This document shows positions 24,485 to 32,794 of a stretch of 64,000 nucleotides of DNA, in pieces. The first letter of the stretch is position 1, and every line of letters begins with the position of its first letter. The DNA is taken from positions 22,184-86,183 of the forward strand of contig CAVFAY010000010.1 in NCBI GenBank assembly GCA_963620595.1. Reading direction: 5' to 3'. The notes under the pieces are model-generated. The model had not been told where the DNA came from. It did no database searches and worked only from the letters and a program-made list of their open reading frames with translations. Source of the DNA: Butyricicoccus_A sp963620595 (GTDB lineage: Bacteria; Bacillota; Clostridia; Oscillospirales; Butyricicoccaceae). The position numbers and the translations under genes were made by a program.

Positions 24485-24916
24485 ATGATTCAAATGCAAA
24501 CACACAATGTCACAGAGACCGAGCAGGCAGGCGGACAGCTGGCAAACCAGCTGTCTCCTGGTGCTGTGGTCGCTTTTACCGGTGATTTGGGTGCAGGGAA
24601 AACAGCATTTTGCCGTGGATTTCTGCACGCACTCGGATACACCGGCCGCGTCACCAGTCCGACCTTTGCCATCGTCAACGAGTACGAGACGGATCTATGC
24701 CGCGTCTGCCACTTTGATATGTATCGTATCCTAGATGAAGACGCGCTGTACGACATCGGCTGGGACGATTACCTCGACGGAGATACCATCCTGCTCGTCG
24801 AATGGAGTGAAAATGTCTCCAGCGCACTGCCGGAAGACTGCATCACCGTGGATATTCGCCGCGGCGATGCCGAGGATGACCGCATCATTACCATCAAAGG
24901 AGGCGCACTGCATTGA
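24485..24916 (+). CDS. tsaE: tRNA threonylcarbamoyladenosine biosynthesis ATPase TsaE
   Basis: 143 residues. A P-loop is present in GDLGAGKTAFCRGFLHALG, followed by VTSPTFAIVNEYE and the HFDMYRI segment, all typical of TsaE. It hydrolyses ATP to reset the TsaB-TsaD complex during synthesis of the t6A base next to the anticodon of ANN-decoding tRNAs. Its stop overlaps the TTG start of tsaB, so the two are coupled. tsaD is not in this window. It lies 21 bases after fhs and may share its transcript. Confidence 0.94.
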   Translation: MIQMQTHNVTETEQAGGQLANQLSPGAVVAFTGDLGAGKTAFCRGFLHALGYTGRVTSPTFAIVNEYETDLCRVCHFDMYRILDEDALYDIGWDDYLDGDTILLVEWSENVSSALPEDCITVDIRRGDAEDDRIITIKGGALH

Positions 24917-25650
24917 ACATTTTAACGTTGGAGTCTTCCTCTCTGTCCGCCTCCGTGTGCATTACGGAAGATACCAAACTTTTGGCGCAGTCCTTTCAAA
25001 ACTGCGGTTTAACCCACAGCGCGACTTTGCTGCCGATGATTGACCACATCATGACCTCTTCTCAGTTGACACTGGCTGATATTAATGTTATTGCCTGCGT
25101 GACAGGTCCGGGTTCCTTCACCGGCGTCCGCATCGGTGTCTCAACAGCAAAGGGCATTGCAGATGCCAAAAACATTCCGTGTGTCGGCGTATCCAGTTTA
25201 GCAGGTGCTGCATGGAATGTCGCACCGCTTACAAACCGTCTGATTTGTCCTGTCATGGACGCGCGGCGCGGACAATTATACAATGCGCTATTTGTCTATG
25301 AGAACGATACGCTGCGCCGTCTCACGCCTGATCGCGCTATCGCCATGGAAGACCTAAAAAAAGAGCTGATTTCTCTCGGAAAATCCGTTCTGCTGGTTGG
25401 AGATGGCACGCAAATATGTTATAATAATTTTAACCTTTCTGATGCATTGGATGTCACAATGGCTCCGTCTGGTTTGATGTCCCCCTGTGCTTGGGGTGCT
25501 GCGATGGAAGCCTATCATCTGGCAAAAGAAGGCAAGATGGTCTCTGCCGCCGCATTACTGCCGAGCTATCTCCGCCAGCCGCAGGCTGTGAGAGAACGGC
25601 TCGCACGCGAAGCAGAACAGGCCGCACAATCATCTATGAAAAAGGAGTAA
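24913..25650 (+). CDS. tsaB: tRNA threonylcarbamoyladenosine biosynthesis protein TsaB
   Basis: 245 residues with an ASKHA-type fold; the diagnostic segment is ACVTGPGSFTGVRIGVSTAKGIA near residue 60. TsaB is the inactive partner of TsaD in the t6A-forming complex. The start is TTG at 24913, overlapping the tsaE stop by 4 bases, and is supported by a full AAAGGAGG 9 bases upstream. The C-terminal 20 residues are charged and helical. upp follows after 6 bases. TsaB proteins are also annotated YeaZ. Confidence 0.93.
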   Translation: MNILTLESSSLSASVCITEDTKLLAQSFQNCGLTHSATLLPMIDHIMTSSQLTLADINVIACVTGPGSFTGVRIGVSTAKGIADAKNIPCVGVSSLAGAAWNVAPLTNRLICPVMDARRGQLYNALFVYENDTLRRLTPDRAIAMEDLKKELISLGKSVLLVGDGTQICYNNFNLSDALDVTMAPSGLMSPCAWGAAMEAYHLAKEGKMVSAAALLPSYLRQPQAVRERLAREAEQAAQSSMKKE

Positions 25651-25656
25651 TGAATC

Positions 25657-26286
25657 ATGGCACAGGTTCACGTTATGGATCATCCGCTGATCGTACACAA
25701 GCTGTCCCTCATGCGCGATAAGTACACCGGTTCTAAGGAATTCCGCGAGGCAGTAGAGGAAATCTCTTCCCTGCTTTGCTACGAAGCTACCCGCGATCTG
25801 CCGCTCAAGGAGGTTGAAATCGAGACCCCGATTGCGCACGCAAAAGTCCGATACATCTCCGGCAAGAAGCTGGCAGTTGTCTGCATCCTGCGTGCAGGTC
25901 TCGGCATGGTAGACGGCATTCTGGATCTGATTCCGAGCGCAAAGATCGGTCATATCGGTCTGTATCGCGATCCGGATACCTTACAGCCGGTAGAATACTA
26001 CTGCAAGCTGCCGAATGACATCGAGAGCCGCGACGTTATCGTGGTTGATCCGATGCTGGCTACCGGCGGCACGGCAAACGCTGCTATTCAGTTTCTCAAG
26101 AACTACGGCGTAAAGAACATCAAGCTGTTGTCTATTCTTGCAGTTCCGGAGTCTATCTCTTCTATTCAGGAACAGCATCCAGATGTTGAAATTTACTGCG
26201 CAGCAATTGATGAAAAGCTCAACGACAAGGGCTACATCGTTCCGGGCGTAGGTGACGCTGGCGACCGCCTGTTCGGCACCAAGTAA
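25657..26286 (+). CDS. upp: uracil phosphoribosyltransferase
   Basis: 209 residues, the standard length. It converts uracil and PRPP to UMP in pyrimidine salvage. The PRPP-binding motif VVDPMLATGGTA is near residue 130, and the family start VMDHPLIVHKLSLMRDKYTGSKEFRE and the uracil-binding C-terminus YIVPGVGDAGDRLFGTK are both present. It is the last gene of the fhs-tsaE-tsaB-upp run and is followed by a terminator. Confidence 0.97.
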   Translation: MAQVHVMDHPLIVHKLSLMRDKYTGSKEFREAVEEISSLLCYEATRDLPLKEVEIETPIAHAKVRYISGKKLAVVCILRAGLGMVDGILDLIPSAKIGHIGLYRDPDTLQPVEYYCKLPNDIESRDVIVVDPMLATGGTANAAIQFLKNYGVKNIKLLSILAVPESISSIQEQHPDVEIYCAAIDEKLNDKGYIVPGVGDAGDRLFGTK

Positions 26287-26303
26287 TCTTTGCACACAAA
26301 CAG

Positions 26304-26333
26304 AAGACCGACGCAATCGCGCCGGTCTTTTTT
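26304..26333 (+). terminator. terminator after upp
   Basis: AAGACCG/CGGTCTT outer stem with an inner CGC/GCG pairing, followed by six T. It can also work for the converging LuxR-type gene. Confidence 0.85.
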
Positions 26334-26365
26334 GTGTCTTATTTTTCATAGAACTTCCGTCAAAC

Positions 26366-27130
26366 TCAGTCGGAATATTCTCGTACCATTTTAAACAACT
26401 GCGTTCGATTCCGAATGCTCAGCTTTTTATAAATATTCAAAATATGCTTTTTGAGGGTGTTATTAGTAATAGTCAGCTGATCGCAAATAATATCATTCGG
26501 CAATCCCTGCATCAACAGTCCCAAAATCGTTGTCTCCCGCGCGGTCAGGCGGAATTTTTCTTCGCATTCATGAATGCTCAGCTTTTCATGCTGTCTGACA
26601 TGCTCTTGATAGCACCGTGCCGTACGCAGTGCCAGATGTTCTTTGACCATATCCAGTAAAAAGACATCATCATAAACGAAATCCGGCTGACCGGCTTTGC
26701 GGTAAAAGGAAATTTTCCCCAGCACTTTTCCTTCAAACGCCGGTAAAATATGCACGCTGTGCTGAAAACCCTCCTCCTTGGAAAAATGCCGAAAACACTC
26801 GGTCTTTTCCAGCTCATCCGCAGAAAAAATATCGCTCTCTCGATACACCATACTTTTTCCGCCCATCAGAAGCCCGCGGCTGAAATCTTTTTCCTGATAT
26901 TCATCCAGGTATTCCTGCGCTGTTGCTTCTGAATAATTACAGCACACAGCATGTGTCAGCTTTGGCAACTCTGTATCCGAAGAATAATAAAAGACCGCTC
27001 CATCAAAATCCATGAGCAGCCGCATCTGTTCTAAAAAATTCTGACACATCTCATGAAAGTCTGCGATTTGATGAATCTGATATGTAATATTGTTGAAAAT
27101 AACCCAGTCATTAGCTTCCTGAATATGCAA
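26366..27130 (-). CDS. LuxR-family transcriptional regulator
   Basis: 254 residues with a TTG start at 27130 supported by GGAGG upstream; no nearby ATG fits. Residues 1-170 are a mixed alpha/beta sensor region without a receiver Asp, possibly GAF-like (FDGAVFYYSSDTELPKLTHAVCCN). Residues 190-250 form the LuxR helix-turn-helix: LTARETTILGLLMQGLPNDIICDQLTITNNTLKKHI and a typical NIYKKLSIRNRTQL end. The signal and targets are unknown. Its upstream neighbour is separated by a strong terminator, so it is its own unit. Confidence 0.85.
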   Translation of the reverse strand: MHIQEANDWVIFNNITYQIHQIADFHEMCQNFLEQMRLLMDFDGAVFYYSSDTELPKLTHAVCCNYSEATAQEYLDEYQEKDFSRGLLMGGKSMVYRESDIFSADELEKTECFRHFSKEEGFQHSVHILPAFEGKVLGKISFYRKAGQPDFVYDDVFLLDMVKEHLALRTARCYQEHVRQHEKLSIHECEEKFRLTARETTILGLLMQGLPNDIICDQLTITNNTLKKHILNIYKKLSIRNRTQLFKMVREYSD

Positions 27131-27151
27131 ATTTCTCCGCCTCCAAACAAA

Positions 27152-27187
27152 AAAGACGTTTTACGGAGTAATCCGTAAAACGTCTTT
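27152..27187 (-). terminator. terminator of the exported-protein pair
   Basis: Sixteen-bp perfect stem, 4-base loop, with A- and T-runs. It ends the 28139/27257 transcript upstream of the LuxR-type gene. Confidence 0.92.
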
Positions 27188-27256
27188 GTTCTACTAATAT
27201 AGTATTATCTTACCATGTTGCGCCCCAACTGTCAAGCACGATTGTTTGAAATTCTG

Positions 27257-28123
27257 TTACGAAGCTTCCGATGTTTCTGTATCTTCCGTCAACGTACCCG
27301 CGACAGCCTCATGCAGCCAAGCACTTCCCTTATCCGTAGTCAGCCAATTGGCAAACAATGTTTCCGGGTCATTGGCAACTGCATCGGATCGAACCGCCAC
27401 ATAAATATCCTGTGTCAGCGCATAATCCGTATCACTTGGCAGCTTGCCATCCACCGTCACAACGGTTGTTTGTTCCGGCTGTCCATTCTGCATAAGTGCA
27501 CCATAAGTCGTATAACACAAAGTTCCCTGCGTATGTGGGCACGCCGCAGTGAGCGTATCTTCGCCTTGCTGCACCGTGACACCATCACAATCCTGTCCGA
27601 AAATAGACTGAAACAGCTTGCGGCTGTCTGCATTCTTTGCAGCGGCATAGCCCTTCCACGTATCCGATTGCAGCACAAATGCTTGTAAAACCTCACTTTT
27701 TGTCAAAGCAACTGGTTCATCCGTTCCACCCGCCAAAATGACCAGCGCATCGGTTCCGATTTTATGCAGAGTAATCCCCTGTTCTTTGAATCTCTGCTCC
27801 TGCTCTGCCGATGGCGCATAGCTGATGGCAGCATCCAAGTCACCGGCAAGCAAGGCATCCCATGCGGCATCGCTGGTTTGCATGGTTAAAACCTGACGCA
27901 CGGACTCTTCATAGGTTTCTCCGCAGGCAGCAGCTCGTGCCAAACCGGCAGGTAATTTCAGTGCCGCACTGCATCCCAATGTAAAGTCATTAGGAACTTT
28001 ATCCACGACCGTTTCTTCTGCTTGTGTCGATTCTGCACTGCCCGTCGGGTTTGTTGCCGGAGCTGCACCGCATCCTGTCAGCACGGTACAGCACAGTGCT
28101 GCGGCAAGGAGTTGTCTTTTCAT
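27257..28123 (-). CDS. lipoprotein with periplasmic-binding-protein-like features
   Basis: 288 residues. The signal peptide ends in LTGC with the lipidated Cys18, then a Thr/Ser/Glu-rich linker. The body has alternating alpha/beta stretches (FTLGCSAALKLPAG, LDAAISYAPSAEQEQRF, DALVILAGGTDEPVALT, LFANWLTTDKGSAWLHEAV) that resemble a PstS-like type II solute-binding protein, including a late LTTDKGSAWL helix. No ABC permease adjoins it, so a transport role is not supported. It lies 15 bases downstream of the WG-repeat protein gene and is probably cotranscribed. It could be a surface sensor or a diverged binding protein. Confidence 0.7.
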   Translation of the reverse strand: MKRQLLAAALCCTVLTGCGAAPATNPTGSAESTQAEETVVDKVPNDFTLGCSAALKLPAGLARAAACGETYEESVRQVLTMQTSDAAWDALLAGDLDAAISYAPSAEQEQRFKEQGITLHKIGTDALVILAGGTDEPVALTKSEVLQAFVLQSDTWKGYAAAKNADSRKLFQSIFGQDCDGVTVQQGEDTLTAACPHTQGTLCYTTYGALMQNGQPEQTTVVTVDGKLPSDTDYALTQDIYVAVRSDAVANDPETLFANWLTTDKGSAWLHEAVAGTLTEDTETSEAS

Positions 28124-28138
28124 GCTATTTCCTCCTTC

Positions 28139-29602
28139 TTACACACCGGACAGCTGTGTCCGAACCACCCATTTGCCATGCGAATCAATGATACCTGTCC
28201 ATTCATTCTGCACAGCAGCAAAATATCCGCCTCCAACACTTTCAATGCTGTCATACCCTGCACGCAAAACGGTCTTTGCCTTTGTATTTCCGATGCCCTG
28301 CAATCCAGTTGTCGGATTAGCAATCGTAAAATAGCTGTCTGTCTGTGCGGATTCAGAACCCGAAGCAACGTAATCATAGGCGCGCAAACCACTCAGGGTC
28401 TCTTCTTCCAAATCAAAAATCTGATAGCCCTCGCTCATTGCGCCAATCAGCTTATCGTTCTGTTCATAAAAAACCGCTTCATCTTCCAGCTCCATACTCT
28501 TGAGATCGTCAAAAATCACGGTATGTCCATCTGCATTGGTATACGCAAAATAGTTATCTGGAAGCGGTACGAGTTCCTGTCCCTTGACATCGCTCGGCAA
28601 AACCATCTTTTTGTTCTTCCATCCTGTGCTGATGACCACACAGCTATCTTTTTCTGTCCACAATTGATACAGCGCATCGGTTTCACTGCAATGCTTGCCA
28701 TTTATATATGTAAAATCGACAATGACTTTGCCCGTCACATCGACAACACCGAATTTTCCGTCGGTATTCTTTGCCAAAACATATCCATTGCACACATCGT
28801 CCGCCCAAGAGATACGATTGAACAGCGTAATCACACCATTTTTATTGACAGCACCCCACTGGTTTTCCGAAACCTGCACGGTTGCACTTCCGTCAGAGAA
28901 TGCACCGACTTGTAAAGCATCAACCTGTGTCAGCAGCTTCAACGTAGAGGCATCATAGAAATACCATGTCTTTTTTCCATCTTGCTCTCGTTGGCTGACC
29001 AAAACACCATCAGCACATGACTCTACCGTTCCCATGACACTGCCAAGACGTTCCCCACTGCCGTTATATACCGTCGTGACGCTTTCTCCGTTTAGCTGCT
29101 GCAAAATACAGCTGTCTTTCACAGAAATCGTACCGCCAATCGGACCAATCACCCAACTGCCGTCATCTGCCGCGCCGGTCATCTGTGTGCTGCCATCCGA
29201 TGCCGTGCCGGTCAGCAGCCATACATTCTTATTGCCGCACAATGCTCTCTGCGCTTGTGTGTAGATCGCATTCGTTATTTGTTCTCCCGCTGCATCCGCG
29301 ACGGCATAGCGATAAACCGGCGTGCTATCTTCCTTCCATCCAACAACTTTTGCTGCATACGGAAAAATCTTTTCATAATCATCCGCCGGATGCAGGACAT
29401 CGAGCGCACCGCCAGCTAAATCCGCTGAAATTTGTTCCGGAATGGTATAGGTAATGTTTTCCAAAGCAGGCTGTAAAGTCATCTGCGGTTCTGCTGTTTC
29501 ATTCGATTGCGTTTCTTTTGTGGTAATCGCAGGTGCGCACAGCGCGATTGCGCCGCACAGCACCGCAGATACCGTCGCCATGCCCGCGATGCGTTTTATC
29601 AT
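28139..29602 (-). CDS. exported WG-repeat protein
   Basis: 487 residues from the ATG at 29602 (AGGAGG upstream). A hydrophobic N-terminus (IAGMATVSAVLCGAIALCAP) is a signal peptide or membrane anchor without a lipobox. The rest contains repeats of the WG type: QWGAVNKNGVITLFNRISW, KFGVVDVTGKVIVDFTYING and WTGIIDSHGKWVV, plus weaker copies, suggesting a beta-rich repeat fold outside the cell. WG-repeat proteins are of uncertain role, perhaps binding wall components. It forms a two-gene unit with the downstream lipoprotein. Confidence 0.75.
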   Translation of the reverse strand: MIKRIAGMATVSAVLCGAIALCAPAITTKETQSNETAEPQMTLQPALENITYTIPEQISADLAGGALDVLHPADDYEKIFPYAAKVVGWKEDSTPVYRYAVADAAGEQITNAIYTQAQRALCGNKNVWLLTGTASDGSTQMTGAADDGSWVIGPIGGTISVKDSCILQQLNGESVTTVYNGSGERLGSVMGTVESCADGVLVSQREQDGKKTWYFYDASTLKLLTQVDALQVGAFSDGSATVQVSENQWGAVNKNGVITLFNRISWADDVCNGYVLAKNTDGKFGVVDVTGKVIVDFTYINGKHCSETDALYQLWTEKDSCVVISTGWKNKKMVLPSDVKGQELVPLPDNYFAYTNADGHTVIFDDLKSMELEDEAVFYEQNDKLIGAMSEGYQIFDLEEETLSGLRAYDYVASGSESAQTDSYFTIANPTTGLQGIGNTKAKTVLRAGYDSIESVGGGYFAAVQNEWTGIIDSHGKWVVRTQLSGV

Positions 29603-29637
29603 CTTGTTTCCTCCTGCTATCATCATAAACTTATTCT

Positions 29638-29665
29638 ATTTTATCATATGTACCTGCCCTGTCAA
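29638..29665 (-). promoter_or_regulatory. promoter of the exported-protein pair
   Basis: Minus strand: consensus TTGACA (29660-29665), 16-base spacer, TAAAAT (29638-29643). Confidence 0.75.
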
Positions 29666-29728
29666 GACATGACGTGTTAACAATTTTCCTGTCGAATCAA
29701 TTTTCAGAGCTTCTTAAGAAATAGAAAA

Positions 29729-29756
29729 GACACAGCCAGTTCTTTCCGGCTGTGTC
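29729..29756 (-). terminator. terminator of the first polyphosphate kinase gene
   Basis: Nine-bp stem GACACAGCC/GGCTGTGTC followed on the minus strand by a T-rich run. Confidence 0.8.
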
Positions 29757-29767
29757 ATCTCCATCTG

Positions 29768-31990
29768 CTATTCTGCCCGATTCTTGCCAAACAAAGCTTT
29801 CCAAATACGCTTGAACAACTCCATTTTTTCTTCGGTTTCCTGTTCCTGCTCTTTGGCACGCAACTGCTGCATAGTTCTCTCTACGTTTTCTTTTTCTTCC
29901 TGCAATTTCTGCGTCTGATGCGACTGCGGCTTGATGGGATCTGCATACTTCGTAAAGTAATCATACAATCTCATCTGGCAGTTGACGCTTGTCTCTCCCT
30001 CTGCCCGCTGAACACGTTGATACGTGCCATCCGGCTGCATGAGCCACGATTGACAATTATCTTTTTCCAGCATCTCAAGAATATGCAATAACTGCTCACG
30101 GACAGCCTGTGACTTCGGCTCTGCAAAAATTTCAACACGTCGTCTGGTATTGCGATTGAGTAAATCACCGGAACCTAAGAAAATGTGCTGCCGCTCGCCT
30201 TTGCCAAACACAAAAATACGCGAGTGCTCCAAATATCGACCTAGAAGGGCGCGAATTGTGATATTCTCAGTATATCCTTCTACCCCAGGTCTCAGACAGC
30301 AAATACCACGAACATACAAATGAATTTCTACACCCGCCTGCGATGCTTCAACCATCTTCTCCATGATCTCTATATCGTTGAAGGAATTGATTTTGATTGC
30401 CACATATCCATGACCACCGTGTTTTTGTGCCTCGATCTCTCGATCCAGCAGTTCCAGCACACGAGAACGGTAGCAATGTGGGGCAACCCACAACGCTTCG
30501 GTCTCTTCCGTGATCTCACCGAGTGACAGGTGGTTGAACACCTGCACGGCATCACGTCCCACGGCATCATCATTTGTAATGAAACATAAATCCGTGTACT
30601 GTTCCGACGTCTTCTCGTTATAATTGCCTGTGCCGATCTGCGTCGTATAGCTGACTTCTCCTGCGGCATTTTTGCGCGTAATCACACACAGCTTTGCATG
30701 TACTTTATAATCACTCAGGCCGTAAATCACGCGGCAGCCTGCTTCCTCCAAAATGGCGGAATAGTCGATGTTGCTCTGCTCGTCAAACCGTGCACGCAAT
30801 TCCAATGTGCACAGCACATCCTTGCCCTTATCTGCTGCATGGCACAGAGCAGAAACTACCTTGCTGTGTCCCGCCAGACGATACAGAGAGATCTTAATGG
30901 ATACCACTTCCGGATCGTCTGCCGCTTCATACAGCATATTTAAGAACGGCTTATAGCTATGGAATGGATAGGCAAGCAGTATTTCCTGCTGTGCCAGCTG
31001 GCGCATCGTGATATTTTGATGATACATTGCCGGCACCTGCGGCTTGCGCGGCGGATAAAACAGAGAAGCATCTTGGATGCCCGTCTTCCCCGCCAAAGAG
31101 AAACCAAACGCAAAATCCAACGGAATTTTTTGAATAAATATGCCTGCCGGTTGTAATTCCAAATGGTCACACAGATATTTTTGAATGCGCGGTGCCTTTC
31201 CTGACAATTGTAGCCGAACCGCAAACAGACGCCGACGTTTTTTGAGCAATTCCTGCATCATGCCGCGAAAGTCCATGTCGTAATCGAGCAAGGCTTCATC
31301 AATGGCAATATCTGCATTTCGCGTCACGCGCACGGTCGTATGCTCGACAATTTTTTGCTTAAGAAACAGCTGATACAAATTGTGTTCAACAATATCACAG
31401 GTGAAGAACACCTTTGCCCGTCCGTCAAAATTCACGACAAAATAATCCGGAAGATGACCGATTGGCACAACGCCAAAGCGTTCACCTCCATTTTTGGTAA
31501 TATGACAGGAAAATACATACTTTTCTTTATTGCGCAGGAACGGGAACGGATGATGTCGATCCACAATCTGCGGCGAGAGCAGCGGCTTAATCTCCTCTGT
31601 AAAATATTTCCGCGAGATGATTTCATCAATCTGACTCAGCTTTTTGAAATCGACAAAATCAACACCGTGTTGTTTGAATTCTGTCTGCAAGGATTGATAT
31701 GCCTGTTCTGTCATCGGCTCAAAGGAATGAAGCATTTTCAGCATATGTTCTACCTGCTGTGCCGCATTCCATCCAGTCTTATTGTCCAGCTTATCCGGTT
31801 CAACAATGCTCTGATCGGTCAAAGAACCGACGCGCACCATAAAGAATTCATCCAGATTAGAAAAATAGATTGCAGCAAATTTCAGGCGCTCAAACAGCGG
31901 CACATCCTGCCGCAATGCCTCAGACAGACAGCGCTTGTTAAATTCCAGCCAACTCAGTTCTCGATTTACCATCAGATGCATCGGCAACAT
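29768..31990 (-). CDS. ppk1: polyphosphate kinase 1 (first copy)
   Basis: 740 residues. It reversibly polymerises the terminal phosphate of ATP into polyphosphate. The N-terminal domain starts VNRELSWLEFNKRCLSEA, characteristic of PPK1; the catalytic phosphohistidine is in the phospholipase D-like motif YKVHAKLCVIT near residue 430, and IGTGNYNEKTSEQYTDLCF follows. A charged coiled tail (about residues 690-740, many Glu/Gln) is absent from the second copy at 59049-61166. It lies between a two-component system and the exported-protein pair. AAGGAGG precedes the ATG. Confidence 0.95.
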   Translation of the reverse strand: MLPMHLMVNRELSWLEFNKRCLSEALRQDVPLFERLKFAAIYFSNLDEFFMVRVGSLTDQSIVEPDKLDNKTGWNAAQQVEHMLKMLHSFEPMTEQAYQSLQTEFKQHGVDFVDFKKLSQIDEIISRKYFTEEIKPLLSPQIVDRHHPFPFLRNKEKYVFSCHITKNGGERFGVVPIGHLPDYFVVNFDGRAKVFFTCDIVEHNLYQLFLKQKIVEHTTVRVTRNADIAIDEALLDYDMDFRGMMQELLKKRRRLFAVRLQLSGKAPRIQKYLCDHLELQPAGIFIQKIPLDFAFGFSLAGKTGIQDASLFYPPRKPQVPAMYHQNITMRQLAQQEILLAYPFHSYKPFLNMLYEAADDPEVVSIKISLYRLAGHSKVVSALCHAADKGKDVLCTLELRARFDEQSNIDYSAILEEAGCRVIYGLSDYKVHAKLCVITRKNAAGEVSYTTQIGTGNYNEKTSEQYTDLCFITNDDAVGRDAVQVFNHLSLGEITEETEALWVAPHCYRSRVLELLDREIEAQKHGGHGYVAIKINSFNDIEIMEKMVEASQAGVEIHLYVRGICCLRPGVEGYTENITIRALLGRYLEHSRIFVFGKGERQHIFLGSGDLLNRNTRRRVEIFAEPKSQAVREQLLHILEMLEKDNCQSWLMQPDGTYQRVQRAEGETSVNCQMRLYDYFTKYADPIKPQSHQTQKLQEEKENVERTMQQLRAKEQEQETEEKMELFKRIWKALFGKNRAE

Positions 31991-32057
31991 GGCAACCGCC
32001 TCCTTCCGGTCTTGTCTTCCCTGTTATTATACCGCAGTACCGGACAAATTTCGACCC

Positions 32058-32744
32058 TTAATTTTCCGCATGATAGACAATACACGGTCTGCCGCCCGTA
32101 TTATAATCCATGTCACTGCTGATGACGGACTGTTCTACCAGATAGTTGACATAGCGGCGTACAGTTACAACCGACAATTCGACATGTCCCGCAATATCAT
32201 CACACGTGTGCCCGCCCGGATTTTCCTGTAAATACGTCTGAATCCGCTCCAATGTCTTGGGCTGCAACCCCTTCGGCGGCGCGCTAGGTGTTTGGGACAC
32301 CGGCGTAGAAATATGTAACAGAGCGCGATCTAATTTGTTCTGCGTAAATGCTCCCTGCCCACTGTCGTGAATCGCATTTCTGCGATTGCAAAATGTATCC
32401 AACGCAAGCTGAAAGCGCTCAAATCCAAATGGCTTGATAAGGTAGTCTGTGACACCGAGGCGCATCAAGGCTTCAATCGTCTCCGCATCGTTTGCCGATG
32501 TCACCATAATAACATCAGAATCGACACCTTCCGCTCGCAGCATCCGCAGCAGTTCCAGACCGTTCATCTGCGGCATATAAACGTCTAAGATAATTAGATC
32601 TACCGGATTACTGCGCAGCCAGAATAACGCCGGATGGGCGGCGGAAAAGGTCTGCACTACACAGAAGCGCTCATCTTTTTCAATATATCTGCGATTGAGC
32701 AGCGTAATTACCGGATCATCTTCTACAATAACAGTACGATACAA
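32058..32744 (-). CDS. response regulator, CitB/DcuR type
   Basis: 228 residues. The receiver domain (1-120) has the acidic pair at 9-10, phospho-acceptor Asp54 in LIILDVYMPQMNG and the lysine of YLIKPFG. The C-terminal part (170-228) is a helix-turn-helix (HTCDDIAGHVELSVVTVRRYVNYL) with a winged end, as in CitB/DcuR/MalR. It is encoded right after its kinase (51 bases). This family usually controls uptake and fermentation of citrate, malate or other C4-dicarboxylates; no such transporter is in the window. Confidence 0.9.
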   Translation of the reverse strand: MYRTVIVEDDPVITLLNRRYIEKDERFCVVQTFSAAHPALFWLRSNPVDLIILDVYMPQMNGLELLRMLRAEGVDSDVIMVTSANDAETIEALMRLGVTDYLIKPFGFERFQLALDTFCNRRNAIHDSGQGAFTQNKLDRALLHISTPVSQTPSAPPKGLQPKTLERIQTYLQENPGGHTCDDIAGHVELSVVTVRRYVNYLVEQSVISSDMDYNTGGRPCIVYHAEN

Positions 32745-32794
32745 TGTTCTTCTCTCCTATATTCTCTCTTATATGTGTATAATGGTCTCTTTAT

